Assembly: GCA_023248665.1 (NCBI GenBank)
Contig: JAHFEC010000015.1
Location: 1 to 13,394, forward strand
DNA from: Microcaldota archaeon
GTDB taxonomy: Archaea; Micrarchaeota; Micrarchaeia; Anstonellales; Anstonellaceae
Direction of reading: 5' to 3'
DNA: 13,394 bases
Numbering within the stretch: position 1 is the first letter of the stretch; each line of letters begins with the position of its first letter. Positions 6,374 to 10,773 of the stretch are shown in pieces. The translations under genes and the position numbers were made by a program. The notes under the pieces are model-generated. The model had not been told where the DNA came from, ran no database searches, and worked only from the letters and a program-made list of their open reading frames with translations.

Positions 6374-6584
6374 TATGGACGGAAAGGTATTTACGCTCAG
6401 CGGTCCGTTCGAAAGACAGGAAATAAAACGAAAAAGCAAACAAGGCGGCCGAGCCTCCTGTTTCGCGCGATGATCGCGCGAAGGCTTTTGCCTTCGGCGC
6501 AACAACGGCTCGTGCCGTTGTTTGCGGCCCGGGCCGGCCCGTTTTTTGCATTTTTTTCTTTTATGGCCGTTTTTTCCGTCCATA
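6374..6584. repeat. 12-bp inverted repeat flanking the hairpin cluster
   Basis: TATGGACGGAAA at 6374-6385 recurs in inverse orientation as TTTCCGTCCATA at 6573-6584. The match ends sharply on both sides. The left copy lies between the GINS TATA-like box and start codon; the right copy is about 40 bases upstream of the TATA-like box of the rightward gene. It may be a paired operator for the divergent promoters or the ends of a small element. Confidence 0.5.
6386..6394 (-). promoter_or_regulatory. TATA-like box of the GINS gene
   Basis: On the - strand it reads GTAAATACC, about 38 bases upstream of the GINS ATG. The adjacent 12-bp repeat copy (6374-6385) lies just downstream of it, where a bound repressor would block transcription. 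Confidence 0.4.
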
Positions 6585-6620
6585 CCGCCTTTTTCCGCCT
6601 CTTCGTCGTCCACCGTGCGC

Positions 6621-6628
6621 TTTTTAAG
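6621..6628 (+). promoter_or_regulatory. TATA-like box of the membrane-ATPase operon
   Basis: TTTTTAAG is centred about 43 bases upstream of the ATG at 6668. It predicts a transcription start near 6650 and a short leader containing the GGGTG ribosome-binding site at 6658-6662. Confidence 0.4.
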
Positions 6629-6667
6629 CCCCACCTCTGTTTATTGCTCTCAGTTGCGGGTGTGAGA

Positions 6668-7480
6668 ATGGAACCGGATTTGCGCTACTTCACTTACGGG
6701 GCCATGGGCCTGTGCCTCATCGGCACGGCCGGCGTGTTCATCTCGGGCGGCCAGACGTTCGTCACCATCATCTCCGCCTTCTTCTGCATGGCCGGCGCGG
6801 CCCTCACCATCGCCCTCTTCAAGTACGGCTACTTCATCGTGCCGTTCCTGACCAAGCAGGGCAACATCGTGCAGATCATGGAGGGCGACTACGAGATTCC
6901 GCCCGCGCAGGACGTCATCCTCAAGCATTCCGGGGGACTCTACTACGCCTCCGCGTTCCTGGGCATCAAGCTCTACGAATCCACGACCGAGAAGACGCAC
7001 GAGGAGAACGTGGTCTATTCCGAGTATTTCGAGCGTGCCATCTCGTCCGTGCGCTTCCCGGTCAAGTTCTCGATGATGGTCTACGTCAAGGACCTCTCCA
7101 AGCACCGCATGAAATGGGAGACGCGCCACGCCGAAGCGCAGCTGCGCCTCTCGCGCGAGCGCGAGAAGCCGGAGCCGGACGTGCTCAAGATCGACCGCTT
7201 CGAGAAGGAGATCGCCATGTGCGAGAGCCAGCTCAACCGCATCATCGCCGGCGAGAAGCCGATGGGCGCCATCCTGTACGCCATGACCACCTCCACGGGC
7301 ATCTCCAAGGATGCGGCCACGGCGGCGGTCAAGACGCAGGCCACCGAGCTCAAGTCCGTGCTGGCCAACGCGCTCAACGTCGAGGTGGAATTCCTCATCG
7401 CCGACGAGATGCTGCGCTGCTTCGACTGGGAGCACATCATCCCCTCGTCGGACAGCAAGATGGAGCAGTCGGCGCTGTAA
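6668..7480 (+). CDS. Two-TM membrane protein resembling the N-terminal domain of VirB4
   Basis: The protein has 270 residues. Two membrane segments lie close together at the N-terminus (about 10-28 and 31-60), as in VirB3 or PrgI. A soluble cytoplasmic domain follows. Its pattern resembles the ATPase-free N-terminal domain of VirB4 proteins: a segment ending GGLYYASAFLGIKLYES (89-105), a helix with SEYFERAISSVRFPVKFSMMVYV (starting at 118), a long charged helical stretch (about 144-194), a strand-like GAILYAMTTSTG (200-211), then the helix AAVKTQATELKSVLANAL and the end FLIADEMLRCFDWE. I recognise this by pattern only, not by a search. The ATG at 6668 has GGGTG five bases upstream. The next gene encodes a VirB4/HerA motor, so the two could form one split ATPase anchored in the membrane. 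Confidence 0.75.
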   Translation: MEPDLRYFTYGAMGLCLIGTAGVFISGGQTFVTIISAFFCMAGAALTIALFKYGYFIVPFLTKQGNIVQIMEGDYEIPPAQDVILKHSGGLYYASAFLGIKLYESTTEKTHEENVVYSEYFERAISSVRFPVKFSMMVYVKDLSKHRMKWETRHAEAQLRLSREREKPEPDVLKIDRFEKEIAMCESQLNRIIAGEKPMGAILYAMTTSTGISKDAATAAVKTQATELKSVLANALNVEVEFLIADEMLRCFDWEHIIPSSDSKMEQSAL

Positions 7481-7513
7481 TCCAAACAATCAAAACAAGG
7501 AAAAAAACACCGA

Positions 7514-7557
7514 GCGCGCGGCTCTCCCTCGCGCGCGTTATCGTTTCGGGTTTTTTT
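7514..7557 (+). terminator. Hairpin and T7 tract between the anchor and motor genes
   Basis: GCGCGCG (7514-7520) can pair with CGCGCGC (7530-7536) across a nine-base loop. A run of seven T residues follows at 7551-7557. It lies in the 107-base gap between two genes of one apparent operon, so it may act as a partial terminator or attenuator, lowering expression of the downstream genes relative to the first. Confidence 0.35.
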
Positions 7558-7587
7558 CACGCCCGAGTATCCCATCAGGTGCCATCC

Positions 7588-9162
7588 ATGGGTCGTATCA
7601 AGCTGATCGAAACCACGAACAAGGTGCTGCGCACGCGCAATTTCTTCGTGCGCCCTCCCGAGCCCCCGGAGGAGTTCCTGCTCAACGACCCGGACCATTC
7701 CATCTTCGTGGGCTACACCAAGATTTTCCACGTGCCCTTCTACTGGACCTACGAGAAGGTCACCAACCCGCACATCGCCGTGGTCGGCATCACCGGCGCG
7801 GGCAAATCCTATTTCGTCAAGACCTTCCTGACGCGCGCCTCGTTCATCTGGGGCACCAACGCCTTCATCATCGACTGGGCCGGGGAGTACAAGGACTGGG
7901 TCAAGCAGGCGGGCGGCAAGGTCATCAGCCTGGGCAAGGGGAGCGCCATCAACCTCCTCGATTTGGGCGGCATGAAGCCCAACGACCGCATCAAGCAGAT
8001 TGTGCGCACCCTCGAGATCCTCACCGACATCGGCCGATACCCCGAGCAGAAGCGCCTGACCGAGCAGGCCGTGGAGAAGGCCTACGTGCAGGCCAAGTTC
8101 AGCCTCGGCTCCAAGACGCAGAAGGACCAGCTGGGCCGGCCGCTCAAAGCCCCCACGCTCAAAGACGTGCAGCGCATCCTTGAGGAGCAGCTGGAGGCCG
8201 GCTCCTACGAGTTCCCGGCGGAGCTGGAGAACGCCCTCTACCGCCTCAAGAACTTCACGCGCGAGGACGAGGACTATTTCGCGCGCCAGTCCACCGTGAA
8301 TTTGGACGAGCTCACGCGATCGGGCCTCGTGGACCTCGACCTCTCGGGCATGCCCGACGAGGTGTTCCGCGCGCTCGCGGGCCTCTCGATGCTCCAGTTC
8401 ATCAAGGAAAAGATGCGCGAGGAGGGCTGGGCCGCCGACAAGGGGCTCAAGCTCATCGTGGTGCTCGACGAGGCGTGGAAAATCGCCAAGGACGAGAATT
8501 CCGACGCGGTCATGATCGTGCGCGAGGGGCGCAAGTACCAGTTCGGCCTGATGGTGGCCAGCCAGAACCCCACCGACATCTCGGAGGCCATCTTCTCCAA
8601 CGTCGGCACCACGTTCATATTGCGCGTCAAGTTCGAGCGCTACCTCGATTATTTGCAGAGCACGCTCAATTTCTCGGATTTCATGCGCTCCGAGATCGCC
8701 AAGCTGGGGGTCGGGCAGGCGGCCGTGAACATGGCCTTCCAGACCACCGCGAATTTCTCCGAGACATTCCTATTGGACAAGATCGTCGGCGAGGAGCCCA
8801 TGCAGGACCTGTTCCTGGATTTCGCATCCTTGGCCGATCCTGGGTTGGGTGAGGTGGATATGGCAAAATCGGTTTCATTCGAGCGCGAGGAGCTCAAGAA
8901 GCGCCTGCGCGCCTACGGGCTGGAGGAGATCCACGTCGAGGACATCGCCACGCTGTTTTCCAAGAAGAACCGGCACATGGACGTGGTCTCCTTCGTGATC
9001 CTGATGGAGCGCTACGGCATCAGCCGCAACCTCATCACGGATTTCCTCAAAGATTTCGGGGTGGACGACTCCACGCTCATCAACATCTTCTCCAAAGCCG
9101 ACTTCAAGCGCCTCGGCCTCGAAGGGCGCGACATCACGCAGGTCATCCTGCAGGACGGGTGA
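7588..9162 (+). CDS. HerA/VirB4-family motor ATPase
   Basis: This 524-residue ATPase belongs to the HerA/FtsK/VirB4 group of hexameric motors that move DNA or protein. Walker A is GITGAGKS (67-74). A HerA-like DWAGEY follows (96-101). Walker B is LIVVLDEAW (289-297, with D294 and E295), the DEAW form typical of VirB4 proteins. SQNPTDIS (325-332) gives the polar sensor glutamine, and R346 is a candidate arginine finger. No transmembrane segment is visible. Residues 425-524 form a separate, largely helical C-terminal domain. The ATG at 7588 has GGTG six bases upstream. The usual VirB4 N-domain is missing here but appears to be supplied by the preceding gene. The motor family is certain; its cargo is unknown. 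Confidence 0.9.
   Translation: MGRIKLIETTNKVLRTRNFFVRPPEPPEEFLLNDPDHSIFVGYTKIFHVPFYWTYEKVTNPHIAVVGITGAGKSYFVKTFLTRASFIWGTNAFIIDWAGEYKDWVKQAGGKVISLGKGSAINLLDLGGMKPNDRIKQIVRTLEILTDIGRYPEQKRLTEQAVEKAYVQAKFSLGSKTQKDQLGRPLKAPTLKDVQRILEEQLEAGSYEFPAELENALYRLKNFTREDEDYFARQSTVNLDELTRSGLVDLDLSGMPDEVFRALAGLSMLQFIKEKMREEGWAADKGLKLIVVLDEAWKIAKDENSDAVMIVREGRKYQFGLMVASQNPTDISEAIFSNVGTTFILRVKFERYLDYLQSTLNFSDFMRSEIAKLGVGQAAVNMAFQTTANFSETFLLDKIVGEEPMQDLFLDFASLADPGLGEVDMAKSVSFEREELKKRLRAYGLEEIHVEDIATLFSKKNRHMDVVSFVILMERYGISRNLITDFLKDFGVDDSTLINIFSKADFKRLGLEGRDITQVILQDG
8848..8862 (+). promoter_or_regulatory. Possible internal translation start within the motor ATPase
   Basis: GGTGAGGTGGAT runs directly into an in-frame ATG at 8860 (residue 425). 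It contains GGTGA with seven-base spacing and an overlapping GAGGTG, together one of the best ribosome-binding sites in the window. The surrounding codons (8824-8880) are A- and T-richer than the rest of the gene, using GCA, TTG, CCT, GGT, AAA, GTT and TCA. Initiation here would give a 100-residue protein equal to the C-terminal domain, ending at 9162. Confidence 0.45.
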
Positions 9163-9168
9163 TATTCT

Positions 9169-9792
9169 ATGACGACCGTATGCATCATGTGCCACCAGGC
9201 GGCGGGGAACGGCCTGCCGGTCCAGGACACGCAAGTCATCCGCGCAATCCGCGCCTTCAAGGAACGCTTGGGCATGGCCACGGGCAACGCGCTCGTCGTC
9301 TGCCACGCCTGCCTGCCGGCCTATTCCAAGAAGCGCAAGAGCTTCGAGGGCAAGATCATCCAGCACGTGGTCATCGGCGCGCTCGTCTTCCTCGTGCTCG
9401 CGGGCCTGCCCATACTGGCGGGCCAGTTCAGCATCATGGGATTCTTCTTCGGGCTGGCCGCGGCCGCCCTGATACTGGCGCTCTGCCTCGTGGACTATAT
9501 TCCGCCGCTCAACGACCCCGAACGGGCGGCCCGCTATCTCGAAGAGATGGAGCAGGCGCGCGCCGCGCAGGCGCAGGCGGTCGTCCCGTCCGGCCCCCGG
9601 CCAGTCCAGAGCGTCTTCTCCTCGCTATGGCCGGACAAAGCCAAGAAGAACGAGTCCGCCCCGGCCGGCGCGCCGCACGCGCCGGGCACGACGAACGCGG
9701 TTTCATCCCAGGGCCCCGCCCGCACCGGCCCCAAAAACCCGAGCCATCCAAAATCCGGCCCAACCCGAAAATCAGATAAAAGGAAGCGATAG
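9169..9792 (+). CDS. Zinc-ribbon protein with two membrane segments and a disordered tail
   Basis: I do not recognise this 207-residue protein as a named family. It begins with a probable zinc ribbon: C5-IM-C8 and C45-HA-C48. Two hydrophobic segments follow (about 66-85 and 88-108) with a short turn, so both ends should be cytoplasmic. A short helix with LEEMEQARAAQAQA comes next, then a low-complexity tail rich in Pro, Ser, Gly and Lys that ends strongly basic (from about 140). The ATG at 9169 is supported by GGTGAT at 9158-9163, which overlaps the stop codon of the ATPase gene, so the two are probably translationally coupled. It is a likely membrane partner of the motor ATPase by position; the role is unknown. 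Confidence 0.8.
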   Translation: MTTVCIMCHQAAGNGLPVQDTQVIRAIRAFKERLGMATGNALVVCHACLPAYSKKRKSFEGKIIQHVVIGALVFLVLAGLPILAGQFSIMGFFFGLAAAALILALCLVDYIPPLNDPERAARYLEEMEQARAAQAQAVVPSGPRPVQSVFSSLWPDKAKKNESAPAGAPHAPGTTNAVSSQGPARTGPKNPSHPKSGPTRKSDKRKR

Positions 9793-9794
9793 AC

Positions 9795-10565
9795 ATGCCC
9801 ATGCCCCTCCCGTCCATCACCCCATCCAAGCCCGAGGCGCCCAAGGGCGCGCTCTCCCCCCAAGTGCGGGGCTTTCGCATCCCGGCGAGGCGCCTCTCGC
9901 CCGCCCCCGGCGTGGCCGACGCGCTCGCGGGCCTGCCCCAGCTGCGGCTCGTGCCGGATTTCGACGACCCGGACACCATGCTCGCCCTCAACGTCGAGTC
10001 GCGCGACATCCAGAACAGCCCGCTCGTGTTCTCCATCGTCTATTTCAGGCCCGACGCCATCGACATCCTGTACACCCAGCTGCCCTCCACCTCGCCGAAA
10101 CTGCGCAAGCTCAACATGCTCAAGTACGCGCTCAACCTGCTCACCCTCAATTCCCGCAATTATTCGGTGGACACGCGCTACCTCTACCAGCTCATCGAGG
10201 GCACCATCTCGGAGCTGGACGAATACGTCTCGTCCGACTACCAGAAACTGTTCTCCTCGTACGACAACCTTAAGTCCCGCGTGGGCGACCTCGAGAAGAA
10301 GGCCAAGAGCCTCTCGGATTCCAACGCCGCCCTCTCCAAGGACAACTACGAGATCAAGGGCCGCAACGAGGAATTGCAGATACGAATCCAGCAGGTGGAG
10401 CGCTATTCCGATGCGGTGCTGGCGGTCAAGATCCAGGAATGGCTCTCCGAGCACAACAACGAGATCAACCTCTCCGAGTTCGGCAAGGTGCACGGCGTGT
10501 CCGAAGCGCGGGTGGAGCAGGTGCTCAACCAGCTCGTATCCGAGGGATATCTTGAGAACCGGTGA
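9795..10565 (+). CDS. Coiled-coil protein with C-terminal winged-helix domain
   Basis: This 256-residue soluble protein is of unknown function. The first 45 residues are proline-rich and probably disordered. Residues about 48-145 look like a compact alpha/beta domain, including SPLVFSIVYFRPDAIDILYT and LNMLKYALNLLTLNS. A coiled coil follows (about 148-205), with heptad-like DNLKSRVGDLEKKAKSLSDS. Residues 207-256 resemble a winged helix: AVKIQEWLSEH, INLSEFGKVHGVSEARVEQVLNQLVSEGYLE. The ATG at 9795 lies two bases after the preceding stop; a second ATG two codons later is an alternative. No membrane segment is visible. It could be a cytoplasmic adaptor of the membrane machine or its regulator. 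Confidence 0.82.
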   Translation: MPMPLPSITPSKPEAPKGALSPQVRGFRIPARRLSPAPGVADALAGLPQLRLVPDFDDPDTMLALNVESRDIQNSPLVFSIVYFRPDAIDILYTQLPSTSPKLRKLNMLKYALNLLTLNSRNYSVDTRYLYQLIEGTISELDEYVSSDYQKLFSSYDNLKSRVGDLEKKAKSLSDSNAALSKDNYEIKGRNEELQIRIQQVERYSDAVLAVKIQEWLSEHNNEINLSEFGKVHGVSEARVEQVLNQLVSEGYLENR

Positions 10566-10581
10566 TATCGCGCCCCAGCCG

Positions 10582-10773
10582 ATGCCCGAAAACGCATCCG
10601 GGCGCGCCTATGGCCCCGTGCCGAAAACTGCGCCCGAGCACCCGAACAGCCCCGTGCCGAAAACTGCGCCCGAGCGCCCGAACAGCCCCGTGCCGAAAAC
10701 TGCGCCCGAGCACCCGAACAATTTCGCACCCGAAAGCGCCCCCGCTAAAAGTCCCTGCCCATGTGATCCTTGA
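10582..10773 (+). CDS. Short proline-rich repeat ORF, possibly a leader for the large membrane protein
   Basis: This is a possible 63-residue protein made largely of three copies of PVPKTAPEHPNS, encoded by the 36-bp tandem repeats. Its TGA overlaps the ATG of the next gene as TGATG, the common arrangement for translational coupling. A GGTGAT overlapping the previous stop lies 15 bases before its ATG, which is too far for a good site. There is no known domain. It fills the only gap in this operon, so it is either a real small protein, a coupling leader, or non-coding repeat expansion; the frame would stay open anyway because the period is 12 codons. Confidence 0.35.
   Translation: MPENASGRAYGPVPKTAPEHPNSPVPKTAPERPNSPVPKTAPEHPNNFAPESAPAKSPCPCDP
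10614..10721 (+). repeat. Three 36-bp tandem repeats
   Basis: Units at 10614-10649, 10650-10685 and 10686-10721 share the core GTGCCGAAAACTGCGCCCGA. Unit 2 differs from unit 1 by a single A-to-G change, and unit 3 by the last base. A degenerate related stretch precedes them (about 10578-10613). They are directly adjacent without spacers, so this is a recent tandem duplication, not a CRISPR array. Confidence 0.9.
10763..10769 (+). promoter_or_regulatory. Unusual Shine-Dalgarno match before the large membrane protein
   Basis: GTGATCC is complementary to the 3' tail of 16S rRNA but to its distal part, not the usual CCUCC core. It ends three bases before the ATG at 10773. Together with the TGATG overlap this supports that start; an in-frame TGA at 10764-10766 rules out any longer N-terminus. 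Confidence 0.4.

Larger units (their letters stand above)
6353..6667. other. Divergent intergenic region with a cluster of stem-loops
   Basis: No gene is convincing in these 315 bases, although one frame stays open in front of the next gene. They hold the two outward promoters, a 12-bp inverted repeat (6374-6385 and 6573-6584), and consecutive potential hairpins: 6443-6456 (4 bp), 6462-6482 (inverted repeat with 10-bp arms around one base), 6480-6495 (6 bp, TTTT loop), 6498-6526 (9 bp plus 3 after a bulge, TCGT loop), and GC palindromes at 6526-6540. A T-rich stretch follows at 6542-6565. A TATA-like AAATAAAA at 6421-6428 lies about 25 bases before the first hairpins. This may encode a small structured RNA; the strand is uncertain because AT-rich sequence flanks both sides. 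Confidence 0.5.

Noticed and set aside
6443..6540. tRNA or C/D-box guide RNA in the hairpin cluster
   Set aside because: No cloverleaf or CCA-adjacent acceptor stem can be drawn, and no correctly spaced C (RTGATGA) and D (CTGA) boxes were found.
6071..6667. Long N-terminal extension of the two-TM protein, including an ATG at 6470
   Set aside because: It would overlap the GINS gene antisense and run through the hairpin cluster; the ATG at 6668 has a well-placed GGGTG and the membrane segments start just after it.
7481..7587. Upstream extension of the motor ATPase frame
   Set aside because: The frame is open back to 6712 only as an overlap with the preceding gene; GGTG six bases before the ATG at 7588 and the onset of a normal N-terminus decide the start.
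10614..10721. CRISPR array
   Set aside because: The 36-bp units are directly adjacent with no spacers, and no cas gene is present.
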